5,411 nucleotides of DNA. It comes from Methanomicrobiales archaeon (GTDB lineage Archaea > Halobacteriota > Methanomicrobia > Methanomicrobiales > Methanospirillaceae). Location of the stretch: the NCBI GenBank assembly GCA_012798365.1, contig JAAZNH010000289.1, positions 1 to 5,411 of the forward strand, read 5' to 3'. A program made the position numbers and the translations under genes. Of the stretch, positions 1 to 5,364 are shown one piece after another. Numbering within the stretch: position 1 is the first letter of the stretch; every line of letters begins with the position of its first letter. The notes below the pieces were generated by a model. It saw nothing but the letters and a program-made list of their open reading frames with translations. It was not told the DNA's origin and did no database searches.

Positions 1-519
1 ATCTTCGGCATGGCCGGTAAGGGCGATCTCATCAGCCTCGATATGGCCGACAATGCCCAGAAGATGGCCGTCTCGGTTCACGGGTACCACTACTCGATTA
101 CGCTGCTTGACACCAACACCATCCGGAAAGACCCGAACCCGCCCTCCATCAACCTGCCGGGCAAGATCGAGATCAAGGGCGAGGACTTCAACAACGCCCT
201 CAAGGCCGCTGCAGTCATCTCCGACAAGATCGCCATGGGCATCAACCCCAAGGACCAGACCTTTTACCTGATTGCCGAAGGTGACACGGACCACATCCGC
301 CGTGACTTCAGCAAAGACGAGCTGGTGTCGCTCACCCCCGCAGAAGCCCGCTCACTCTTCAGCCTTGATTACCTAAAGGATATGGGCAAGGTCATGAGCA
401 AAGCCGAGAAAGTCGAGATCTTCCTTGGCATTGACCACCCGGTCCGGTTCTCGTTCGATATTGCCGGTGGAAACGGCCATGTCGAGTACCTCCTTGCACC
501 CCGCATTGAGGCTGACTGA
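1..519 (+). CDS. pcn: DNA polymerase sliding clamp (PCNA), C-terminal part; 5' end cut by window
   Basis: The reading frame is open from base 1 and ends at TGA 517-519, giving 172 residues of a protein that is about 245 residues long in archaea, so roughly 75 N-terminal residues lie outside the window. Seen: the end of domain 1, the interdomain connecting loop (about fragment residues 37-55, containing DTNTIRKDPNPPS), then a complete domain 2 finishing with LLAPRIEAD, a typical archaeal PCNA C-terminus. Known of the family: the homotrimeric ring encircles DNA and tethers polymerases, FEN1, ligase and RFC through PIP boxes that dock near the connecting loop. The first visible ATG at base 10 is internal, not a start. 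Its stop overlaps the priL start by one base (TGATG), so the two are very probably cotranscribed and translationally coupled. Identification is secure; only the 5' end is missing. Confidence 0.94.
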   Translation: MFGMAGKGDLISLDMADNAQKMAVSVHGYHYSITLLDTNTIRKDPNPPSINLPGKIEIKGEDFNNALKAAAVISDKIAMGINPKDQTFYLIAEGDTDHIRRDFSKDELVSLTPAEARSLFSLDYLKDMGKVMSKAEKVEIFLGIDHPVRFSFDIAGGNGHVEYLLAPRIEAD

Positions 520-1730
520 TGGACTATTCTCCATCAGCAAAGGAACTTTCCCATTTCCCGTTTTTAAAAAAATCCCAGGACCATATCAAGAAATCATTTC
601 CTCCTCTCGACCAGCTGCTCAAAGAGGAAAGGGGAGTTTTCTTAACCGGCCTTGCAGTCCGGAGGATCAACCAGGCGCTGGCATCCAAAAAGACGATCTC
701 GGCGCATTTCCAGCACCGCGATGACGAAGAGATCGCAAGTTACGTGCTGGCCCGGATCATCGTGTCGTGCATCCAGGACAAACAGCTCTATGACCGGCTG
801 GCCCGGTACGAGGCAGAACGTGCCTATTATTTCCTGAATGCCGAGACCGGCTCAGAGTCCGAGAAGGGATGGAACGAGCACGCGATTCTCGATGAGGACC
901 AGAACAGCAGGATTGCCCGGTATCTTGCCGGCGAATTCGGTCTTGACCTGTCCAAAGACCGGATGCCCCTTGCTGATTATGTTGAGATCGTCTCGGTGCT
1001 CCATGAAGACCGGTTCAAGCTGGTGAACCGCCGGGTCAGGGCCGGCCAGGTCATGATCCGGAAAGACGAACTTCTCGAACTGCTCCGGGAGCGGATCCGT
1101 GTCATGCTCCGGAGAGACCTGCCCTATCATGTCCCAAAAGCCATCTGCCAGCAGCTTGCCCCGGTTGCTGAAACTATCAAAAAAGAGTACCAGCAGCACA
1201 TGCTCGAGCAGTTCGGGACAATTGATGAGAGTGCTTTTCCTCCCTGTATGCAGGCCCTCATCTCTGCCCTGACCTCCGGTGTCAACCTGACGCATGCAGG
1301 CCGTTTCTCGCTCACCACGTTTGTCCACACAATCGGTATGGACGTGCCGGCGATTGCAGAATTATATGCCCGGTCACCGGATTTCGACCCGGAGAAAACA
1401 ATGTACCAGGTTGAGCATATCACCGGCCGGGGCGGTTCCGGCACGGAATATACGGCCCCTGCCTGCGCTGCGATGCTCACCACCGGGCTCTGTGTCCACA
1501 AAGACGCACTCTGTGAGAAAGTCAACCACCCGCTCAGTTATTACCGGGCACGGAAGCGGGACCTGGTAAAAGCCGGAAAAGCAGGAAAGAATGCCCCTTC
1601 CGCGACATCCGCGCCACCATCGGGCCCGGCAAAGACACCTTCCGGTGAGGCCGGTCCTGTAAAACCCCGTGCCGACAAAACCGGTCCGGAAAAGGCCGGC
1701 TCAAAAGGGCCGCAGGAACCAGGATCCTGA
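519..1730 (+). CDS. priL: DNA primase large subunit (PriL), iron-sulfur type
   Basis: 403 residues. Archaeal PriL pairs with catalytic PriS to make primers; the C-terminal domain carries a 4Fe-4S cluster needed for initiation. Seen: the N-terminal LSHFPFLKKS segment resembles the start of archaeal PriL; a helical, charged N-terminal domain runs to about residue 230; the C-terminal domain holds four cysteines fit for the cluster, C243 (FPPC), C316 (APAC), C325 (TGLC) and C332 (DALC), followed by NHPLSYYR, a recurrent PriL ending. C84 and C210 are additional and probably not ligands. The start ATG overlaps the pcn stop, indicating coupled translation, and no better upstream start exists in frame. 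Odd: after about residue 350 there is a tail of some 50 residues rich in Lys, Gly, Pro, Ala and Ser with no predicted fold, which the core enzyme does not need. priS is not in this window. Confidence 0.94.
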   Translation: MDYSPSAKELSHFPFLKKSQDHIKKSFPPLDQLLKEERGVFLTGLAVRRINQALASKKTISAHFQHRDDEEIASYVLARIIVSCIQDKQLYDRLARYEAERAYYFLNAETGSESEKGWNEHAILDEDQNSRIARYLAGEFGLDLSKDRMPLADYVEIVSVLHEDRFKLVNRRVRAGQVMIRKDELLELLRERIRVMLRRDLPYHVPKAICQQLAPVAETIKKEYQQHMLEQFGTIDESAFPPCMQALISALTSGVNLTHAGRFSLTTFVHTIGMDVPAIAELYARSPDFDPEKTMYQVEHITGRGGSGTEYTAPACAAMLTTGLCVHKDALCEKVNHPLSYYRARKRDLVKAGKAGKNAPSATSAPPSGPAKTPSGEAGPVKPRADKTGPEKAGSKGPQEPGS

Positions 1731-1754
1731 TGACAGGCCCTGCGGTTGTCACGT

Positions 1755-1826
1755 GAAAATTGGGAAAAAAGGCTACAGGCCGAACTGCAGGGGCAACGCC
1801 CGGGAAAAACAAAATGAGTATTTTTT
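1755..1826. terminator. T-tract termination zone between convergent genes
   Basis: The 102-base gap between the end of priL and the end of the minus-strand membrane-protein gene has oligo-T on both strands. Plus strand: six T at 1821-1826, about 90 bases after the priL stop. Minus strand: A-runs at 1805-1809 and 1811-1814 read as TTTTGTTTTT, and six A at 1765-1770 give another T-run. Archaeal RNA polymerase can terminate at short T-tracts without a strong hairpin, and none is obvious here. The assignment rests on position and composition only. A seven-codon in-frame-like ATG overlapping the priL stop is not considered a gene. Confidence 0.4.
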
Positions 1827-1832
1827 CCTGCT

Positions 1833-2009
1833 TTACGTGATCTTATCGTTCACAAGGTAACCGGCGCCGGCCAGGAAGAGGGTGAAGATGATGATAGCTC
1901 CAAGATACCCGAATGCTGCCGGCATCACCATCGGGAGAACAGCCAGCATTACACAGAGAACAATAAATGCAGCCACACCGATGACCACATCAAGAAGTCG
2001 CGCGTCCAT
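1833..2009 (-). CDS. Small two-helix membrane protein of unknown function
   Basis: A 58-residue protein read from the ATG at 2009-2007. An in-frame GTG at 2030-2028 would add seven residues (MKRKFTI). I prefer the ATG because a TATA-like CCTATATCC lies about 27 bases upstream, fitting a leaderless transcript, while neither start has a convincing ribosome binding site. Seen: two hydrophobic stretches, about residues 6-29 and 33-53, separated by a short turn with Pro, Ala, Phe and Gly, plus a polar end NDKIT. The composition is that of a genuine inner-membrane hairpin, with Lys/Arg/Asp only at the ends. It is convergent with priL and divergent from the HD-hydrolase gene, so it is probably its own transcription unit. 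I do not recognise a family and assign no function. The hydrophobicity and promoter-like signal favour a real gene. Confidence 0.55.
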   Translation of the reverse strand: MDARLLDVVIGVAAFIVLCVMLAVLPMVMPAAFGYLGAIIIFTLFLAGAGYLVNDKIT

Positions 2010-2030
2010 TATCGTAAATTTTCGCTTCAC

Positions 2031-2041
2031 GAGGATATAGG
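2031..2041 (-). promoter_or_regulatory. TATA-like box for the small membrane-protein gene
   Basis: Read on the minus strand, the sequence contains CCTATATCC, centred about 27 bases before the ATG at 2009. That is the distance expected of an archaeal TATA box driving a leaderless transcript. If the GTG at 2030 were the real start, this box would be too close to it, so the site also bears on the choice of start. No clear BRE element was identified. Confidence 0.35.
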
Positions 2042-2046
2042 CTTAT

Positions 2047-2063
2047 CCGCCCGGAGCGGGCGG
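2047..2063. repeat. Perfect GC-rich inverted repeat (7-base arms, 3-base loop)
   Basis: CCGCCCG at 2047-2053 is followed by GAG and then CGGGCGG at 2057-2063. All seven pairs are G-C or C-G, so this would be a very stable hairpin in RNA from either strand. It lies upstream of both divergent genes and is not directly followed by a T-tract, so it does not resemble a simple terminator. It could be a protein-binding site or a leader structure. Confidence 0.5.
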
Positions 2064-2073
2064 ACAGCATATG

Positions 2074-2104
2074 AACAGGTTTTTTTGACCTGTTTTGTTT
2101 TTTT
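2074..2104 (+). terminator. Hairpin followed by T-tract, terminator- or attenuator-like
   Basis: AACAGGT (2074-2080) and ACCTGTT (2088-2094) form a perfect 7-base stem around a T-rich loop. They are followed by TTTTGTTTTTTT (2093-2104). On the plus strand this has the layout of an intrinsic terminator. The only plus-strand gene upstream is priL, 340 bases away, so it could stop read-through antisense to the membrane-protein gene. Alternatively it sits in the leader of the HD-hydrolase transcript. A further weak inverted repeat, TCATG-A-CATGA, lies at 2116-2126. The structure is directly visible; the role is inferred. Confidence 0.45.
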
Positions 2105-2169
2105 CTCGTGTTTCTTCATGACATGATTCAGAAAACCTGATGAGGGTGTGCGCAGTATCGAAAGGTACT

Positions 2170-2718
2170 ATGGATCGTTCTGCAGCAATCGGCCTTTTGT
2201 ACCAGCATGTGAAGGAAGAGCCTCTCCGGAAACACTGTCTTGCCACGGGCGCGATCATGAAAGCGCTTGCTGGTCCGATGGGCGGGGATCCGGTTCTGTG
2301 GGAAGAGATCGGGATCCTGCATGACATTGATTTTGAAGAAGTCCATGGCGACATGCAGAAACATGGCGTTTCCGGCGCCGCCATCCTGCGTTCCTCCGGT
2401 GTCAGCGATGATGTTGCCGGTCCCGTTGCCCGGCACAATCATCTCCTCCATGGCGCATCCTACACAGCTCCCCTTGACATTGCTCTCCAGGCCGCTGACA
2501 GCGCCTCGGGTCTTGTCATTGCCTGTGCGCTTGTCAAGGGCGGGAACCTTGGCGATGTTTCGGTCAGGACCATCACCAAAAAAGCAAAAGAGAAGTCGTT
2601 TGCCGCTGGCTGTGACCGGAACCGCATCGCGCTTATCGCACCCCTCATGGAGCTTCCGGTCTTTTACGACCGCGCCCTCTCCGGCATGATGGAGATACGG
2701 CAGGAACTCGGGCTCTGA
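2170..2718 (+). CDS. HD-superfamily phosphohydrolase-like protein
   Basis: 182 residues from the ATG at 2170. An in-frame ATG at 2140 would add ten residues (MRVCAVSKGT), but the protein from 2170 begins like related short HD proteins (MDRSAAIGLL), and AAAGGT lies just before it. Seen, in HD order: H22 (LRKHCLATG), the doublet H51-D52 (ILHDIDFE), further histidines H65, H89, H91 and H94 (ARHNHLLHG), and D110 (LQAADSASG). The set needed for a metal-binding HD site is therefore complete. Family knowledge: HD proteins are metal-dependent phosphohydrolases on nucleotides or phosphodiesters. This one resembles the small uncharacterised archaeal/bacterial group annotated as predicted HD-superfamily hydrolases (COG2316-like, from memory). 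It has no signal peptide or membrane segment, so it should be cytoplasmic. The substrate is unknown. The ThiN-domain gene follows after 45 bases with its own promoter-like palindrome, so an operon is uncertain. Confidence 0.85.
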   Translation: MDRSAAIGLLYQHVKEEPLRKHCLATGAIMKALAGPMGGDPVLWEEIGILHDIDFEEVHGDMQKHGVSGAAILRSSGVSDDVAGPVARHNHLLHGASYTAPLDIALQAADSASGLVIACALVKGGNLGDVSVRTITKKAKEKSFAAGCDRNRIALIAPLMELPVFYDRALSGMMEIRQELGL

Positions 2719-2729
2719 ACACGGCGTGC

Positions 2730-2743
2730 GAGCATTAATGCTC
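2730..2743. promoter_or_regulatory. 14-base perfect palindrome overlapping a TATA-like core
   Basis: GAGCATTAATGCTC is fully self-complementary and sits in the 45-base gap between the HD-hydrolase and ThiN-domain genes. Its AT core (ATTAAT) is centred about 27 bases before the ATG at 2764, the usual archaeal TATA spacing for a leaderless message. No ribosome binding site precedes that ATG, which fits leaderless initiation. A dimeric regulator binding here would block TBP, so operator is the natural reading. No binding protein can be named from the sequence. Confidence 0.45.
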
Positions 2744-2763
2744 TGCCCCGCAAAATTACCGGA

Positions 2764-3312
2764 ATGATGACGGACCCGGTACGTGAACGGAATGATACTC
2801 TCGCGCTTCTTGATGCGGCTGTGATCCCGCTCCGGCAGTCCCTTAACATACGGCTCATTCCCCCTGAAGGGGCTTCCTTTGGTTACGCGATGCGGGGAGC
2901 CCGGGACAAATCCTCGGTTGCTGCGGTCAAAGGTGGTATCCAGGACGAGAACGGGGCACCGCGGCCGTTCGGGCCTTCGGAATTCGCCACTGACGATCCG
3001 GTTGTCCGCGCAATCCTGACGGTCATGAAATTTGAACCGGCCGTACGGAGCGCCGCCATCCTCCGGTTCCTTCCGCGTGCGCTCTCGGTTCTTGAAGATG
3101 ACATGTTTTTAGAATGCGCTTCGTATCAGGGCGGCCCGAAACGACCCGGCATCAGCACCATGGACTGGGGGATCGCATTCTGCTGCAAAGAGGATATCCC
3201 CGACGTGATTTTCGAAAAAACTCCTGACCCTGACCAGTCCCGGTTCATCTTTCTTGGCGAGGATCCGTCCGACGTTGCAAACAATATCATTATCTGCTCC
3301 GGCCGCATTTAA
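2764..3312 (+). CDS. Stand-alone ThiN-domain (thiamine-phosphate-synthase-like) protein, probably non-catalytic
   Basis: 182 residues. From about residue 12 to the end it follows the ThiN pattern: IPPEGASFGYAMRGARD (32-48), VAAVKGGIQ (52-60), the FGPSEF and VVRAILTVMKFEP region (69-92), VRSAAILRF (94-102), then STMDWGIAF (131-139), IPDVIFEK (145-152) and a closing FLGEDPSDVANNI. ThiN occurs as the C-terminal half of ThiDN thiamin-phosphate synthases and as the ligand domain of ThiR repressors. Here neither a ThiD kinase nor an HTH domain is attached. Aligned by eye to the remembered consensus PGRI...SSHVAR, the Arg is G58 and the His is P79; those two residues are described as needed for synthase activity in ThiDN, so this copy may only bind ligand. 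Two ATGs (2764, 2767) could start it. It lies between the HD hydrolase and rps17e, with no other thiamin gene in view. Family call is good; function is open. Confidence 0.75.
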   Translation: MMTDPVRERNDTLALLDAAVIPLRQSLNIRLIPPEGASFGYAMRGARDKSSVAAVKGGIQDENGAPRPFGPSEFATDDPVVRAILTVMKFEPAVRSAAILRFLPRALSVLEDDMFLECASYQGGPKRPGISTMDWGIAFCCKEDIPDVIFEKTPDPDQSRFIFLGEDPSDVANNIIICSGRI

Positions 3313-3331
3313 AATAGTGAACTTTAGAGGA
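3308..3331 (+). promoter_or_regulatory. TATA-like tract and ribosome binding site before rps17e
   Basis: TTTAAAATA (3308-3316) overlaps the stop codon of the ThiN-domain gene and is centred about 26 bases before the rps17e ATG. AGAGGA (3325-3331 region) lies about eight bases before that ATG and is a fair Shine-Dalgarno match. The two signals compete: a TATA box here would give a leaderless message without the Shine-Dalgarno. Either rps17e is read from an upstream transcript using the ribosome site, or the AT tract is a promoter for a leaderless form. Confidence 0.35.
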
Positions 3332-3338
3332 ACCATCA

Positions 3339-3530
3339 ATGGGAATCAAGCCATCCTACATCAAAACCCTTGGAACTGAACTCCTGAACAAGCAGCGCGA
3401 CAGTTTCTCGAACAACTTTGACGAGAACAAGCAGAAACTTTCGGAAGCCACCGTCATCGAGAGCAAGCGCGTCCGGAACCGGATCGCCGGCTACATAACA
3501 AGAAAAGTAAATACTAAAAGACGCTCATAA
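3339..3530 (+). CDS. rps17e: 30S ribosomal protein S17e
   Basis: 63 residues, the usual size for the short archaeal S17e. Archaeal and eukaryotic ribosomes carry this small-subunit protein and bacteria lack it, so it independently shows the archaeal origin. Seen: MGIKPSYIKTLG at the N-terminus, the FDENKQKL segment in the middle, and the strongly conserved SKRVRNRIAGYITRK near the end, with the basic tail expected of an rRNA-binding protein. An AGAGGA ribosome site precedes the ATG, and no alternative start is needed. The dapA start follows only eight bases after its stop, so the three genes rps17e, dapA and dapB are probably one transcription unit. A TATA-like run inside its last codons might also give dapA a promoter of its own. 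Confidence 0.97.
   Translation: MGIKPSYIKTLGTELLNKQRDSFSNNFDENKQKLSEATVIESKRVRNRIAGYITRKVNTKRRS
3508..3519 (+). promoter_or_regulatory. Possible internal TATA-like site for dapA inside rps17e
   Basis: TAAATACTAAAA lies in the final codons of rps17e, centred about 26 bases before the dapA ATG at 3539. The dapA ATG has no Shine-Dalgarno sequence (preceding bases AATCCTATTC), as expected for a leaderless message starting at the ATG. The run also encodes Lys-Val-Asn-Thr-Lys, which may explain its AT content, so this is tentative. Confidence 0.25.
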
Positions 3531-3538
3531 TCCTATTC

Positions 3539-4570
3539 ATGTTTGAAGGTGTCCTTCCGGCAATTATTACCCCTTTTAAACGAAACCCCTCCATGAGCCT
3601 TGATATCCAGGGCTTAGAGAAAAACATCGGGTTTCTTCTTTCCTGTGGGATCCATGGGATTGTGCCCTGCGGTTCGACCGGCGAATCAGCCACGCTCACG
3701 TTCGAAGAACATGAGAAGGTAATCAAGGTCACGGTCGATAAGGTAAACGGAAAGATCCCGGTCCTTGCCGGGACCGGTTCCAACAACACAGCAGAGGCAA
3801 TCCGGCTCACGAAGGCTGCTAAGGACATCGGTGCGGACGGCGTTCTTGCCATCAGTCCGTACTACAACAAGCCCAACCGGGCCGGCCTTATCAAGCACTA
3901 CCACAAGCTGGCGGATCTTGACATCCCGGTCATTGTCTACAATGTCCCGAGCAGGACCGGCCAGAACCTTGAGCCCGATGTTATCGCGGAACTGGCACAG
4001 CACCCGAATATCTGGGGTGTCAAGGAAGCAAGCGGCAACATCAGCCAGATCTCCCGGATCATCGAAGAGACGCAGGACGAGGATTTCCTGGTCATCTCGG
4101 GTGACGACAACATCACGCTGCCCATCATGGCTCTTGGCGGAGCCGGTGTGATCTCGGTTGCAGCAAATGTTGACCCGAAACGCATGGTCGCGATGTACGA
4201 TGCCCTGATGTTCGGCGACTACCAGAAAGCGCTGGTGCTCAACTTTGCCCTCTCGCCGCTCTTCCGGTCCATGTTCATTGACACCAACCCGATCCCGGTC
4301 AAGAAGGCCATGGAACTCATCGGCCTTGCCGGCGGTCCTGTGCGGCTCCCGCTTGACGAGCTTGATGCAAAGAAGACTGAGATGCTCAAAAAAGTGCTTG
4401 CAACCCTGCCAAAACCTGCGGGAAAGACAAGCGCTGGAAAGAAACCGGCCGCAACAAAGAAGGCACCTGCAAAAAAGGCTGCGGTTTCGAAGGCGGTAAA
4501 ACCTGGTATAAAAACTGCTGCAAAAAAAGCCACACCGAAACGTGCGGTGAAACCCGCTGCCCGCAGGTGA
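3539..4570 (+). CDS. dapA: 4-hydroxy-tetrahydrodipicolinate synthase (DapA) with a Lys/Ala-rich C-terminal tail
   Basis: 343 residues. DapA condenses pyruvate with aspartate semialdehyde, the first committed step toward diaminopimelate and lysine, in the cytoplasm. Seen: a complete TIM-barrel core from MFEGVLPAIITPF to about residue 291. It includes CGSTGES (44-50, S46/T47 at the substrate-site Thr pair), SPYYNKP (106-112, Y109), YNVPSRTG (134-141, Y134 and the carboxylate-binding R139), and Schiff-base K162 in VKEASG. The SGDD segment (187-190) and GGAGVISV (200-207) complete the site. Usual family length is about 290, so residues about 292-343 are an extra tail of Lys, Ala, Pro and Arg with repeats such as KKAPAKKA and TAAKKATPKRA, like histone H1 tails. 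The start ATG lacks a Shine-Dalgarno. dapB follows after seven bases. The enzyme call is secure; the tail's role is unknown. Confidence 0.97.
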   Translation: MFEGVLPAIITPFKRNPSMSLDIQGLEKNIGFLLSCGIHGIVPCGSTGESATLTFEEHEKVIKVTVDKVNGKIPVLAGTGSNNTAEAIRLTKAAKDIGADGVLAISPYYNKPNRAGLIKHYHKLADLDIPVIVYNVPSRTGQNLEPDVIAELAQHPNIWGVKEASGNISQISRIIEETQDEDFLVISGDDNITLPIMALGGAGVISVAANVDPKRMVAMYDALMFGDYQKALVLNFALSPLFRSMFIDTNPIPVKKAMELIGLAGGPVRLPLDELDAKKTEMLKKVLATLPKPAGKTSAGKKPAATKKAPAKKAAVSKAVKPGIKTAAKKATPKRAVKPAARR

Positions 4571-4573
4571 TCC
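4565..4573 (+). promoter_or_regulatory. Strong ribosome binding site for dapB overlapping the dapA stop
   Basis: AGGTGATCC matches the complement of the archaeal 16S rRNA 3' end over its whole length. It spans the dapA TGA (4568-4570) and ends four bases before the dapB ATG at 4578. It fixes the dapB start. It suggests dapB is translated from a polycistronic message, in contrast to dapA, which has no such site. Confidence 0.7.
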
Positions 4574-4577
4574 GACC

Positions 4578-5342
4578 ATGATTAAAGTTGTCGTATGCGG
4601 GGCCTCAGGAAGAATGGGGCAGACCATCGGGCGGATGGTGCATGAAGCGCCGGATATGGAGCTGGTTGGCGGGATCAATCTCAAGCCCAGCACCTTCTTT
4701 GGCGCAGAGATCGTTGAGGCAAAAGATGCCGAGGCGCTTATCCAGAGGACAAAAGCAGATGTCCTGATCGACTTCACGGTCGCAAGTGCAGTTGTCGGGA
4801 ACGTGAAGTTGGCTGCCCGGAATAACTGTGCCCTGATTGTCGGGACAACCGGTATTTCCCCGGAACAGCGCAAAGAGATGGATGCTGCCATTATCGGCCA
4901 TGTTCCCGCCGTAATATCCAGCAACTTCTCGATTGGTGTCAATATTTTCTGGCAGCTTGTCAGGGAATCGGCAAAACTTCTCAAGGAGTATGATATTGAA
5001 GTCATCGAGGGTCACCACCGCAACAAGCTGGATGCCCCGAGCGGGACTGCCAAGACCATTCTCCAGATCCTTGATGAGGAAGCCGGGACACGCGAGAAGA
5101 TGTACGGGCGCGAGGGAATGACCCAGCGCAAGAATGAGATTGGTGTTCACGTGATCCGCGGGGGCGATATCGTTGGCGACCATAAGGTCATGTACTCAAA
5201 GAACTTCGAGACGATCGAGCTCTCCCACCGTGCCTACGACCGGTCCGTTTTTGCCAGTGGTGCCCTTGTTGCAGCCCGCTGGGTTGTCGGGAAGAAGCCC
5301 GCAATCTATGGCATGAGCGACGTGCTCGGCCTGAAAAAATAA
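4578..5342 (+). CDS. dapB: 4-hydroxy-tetrahydrodipicolinate reductase (DapB)
   Basis: 254 residues, close to the family's usual length. DapB reduces the DapA product with NAD(P)H to tetrahydrodipicolinate, so it acts directly after the preceding gene's enzyme. Seen: an N-terminal Rossmann fold with MIKVVVCGASGRMG (dinucleotide loop at residues 8-14), DFTVAS (65-70), GTTG (89-92), SNFSIGVN (115-122), then the signature EGHHRNKLDAPSGTA (144-158). H146/H147 and K150 are the expected catalytic and substrate-binding residues. RGGDIVGDH (194-202) and the C-terminal SHRAYDRSVFASGAL complete the tetramer/substrate domain. Start choice is supported by the strong ribosome site at 4565-4573. Nothing is missing or odd. 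The stop TAA lies 69 bases before the window end; in related methanogens further lysine-pathway genes may follow, but none begins here. Confidence 0.97.
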   Translation: MIKVVVCGASGRMGQTIGRMVHEAPDMELVGGINLKPSTFFGAEIVEAKDAEALIQRTKADVLIDFTVASAVVGNVKLAARNNCALIVGTTGISPEQRKEMDAAIIGHVPAVISSNFSIGVNIFWQLVRESAKLLKEYDIEVIEGHHRNKLDAPSGTAKTILQILDEEAGTREKMYGREGMTQRKNEIGVHVIRGGDIVGDHKVMYSKNFETIELSHRAYDRSVFASGALVAARWVVGKKPAIYGMSDVLGLKK

Positions 5343-5353
5343 CAAACCTCCCG

Positions 5354-5364
5354 TTTTTCATTTT
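5354..5364 (+). terminator. T-rich tract after dapB, possible terminator
   Basis: TTTTTCATTTT begins 12 bases after the dapB stop and could serve as an archaeal oligo-T terminator. There is no clear hairpin in front of it. The remaining bases to 5411 show no start codon with a ribosome site and no recognisable feature. Confidence 0.3.

Noticed and set aside
852..1328. 158-codon open frame on the minus strand within priL
   Set aside because: It is antisense to a well-supported PriL domain, shows no family resemblance, and has no start signals.
1730..1756. ATG overlapping the priL stop, opening an eight-codon frame (MTGPAVVT)
   Set aside because: It is too short, has no conserved content, and the overlap is a chance TGATGA.
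1669..1860. 63-codon plus-strand frame running from the priL tail into the convergent gap
   Set aside because: It mostly overlaps the priL tail in another frame, has no ribosome site, and its sequence is not protein-like.
2140..2169. Upstream ATG start for the HD-hydrolase gene
   Set aside because: The ten extra residues (MRVCAVSKGT) do not resemble the start of related proteins, and the ATG at 2170 has AAAGGT before it.
4485..4535. A-rich repeated segments in the dapA tail as a nucleotide tandem repeat or slippage site
   Set aside because: The A-runs come from Lys codons in varied contexts, without a regular repeat unit, and the frame is kept to a stop that overlaps a good dapB ribosome site.
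3686..5005. 439-codon open frame on the minus strand opposite dapA and dapB
   Set aside because: It lies antisense to two unmistakable enzymes. Its translation is rich in Cys, Arg and Ser with no recognisable domain, as expected from GC-rich third positions.
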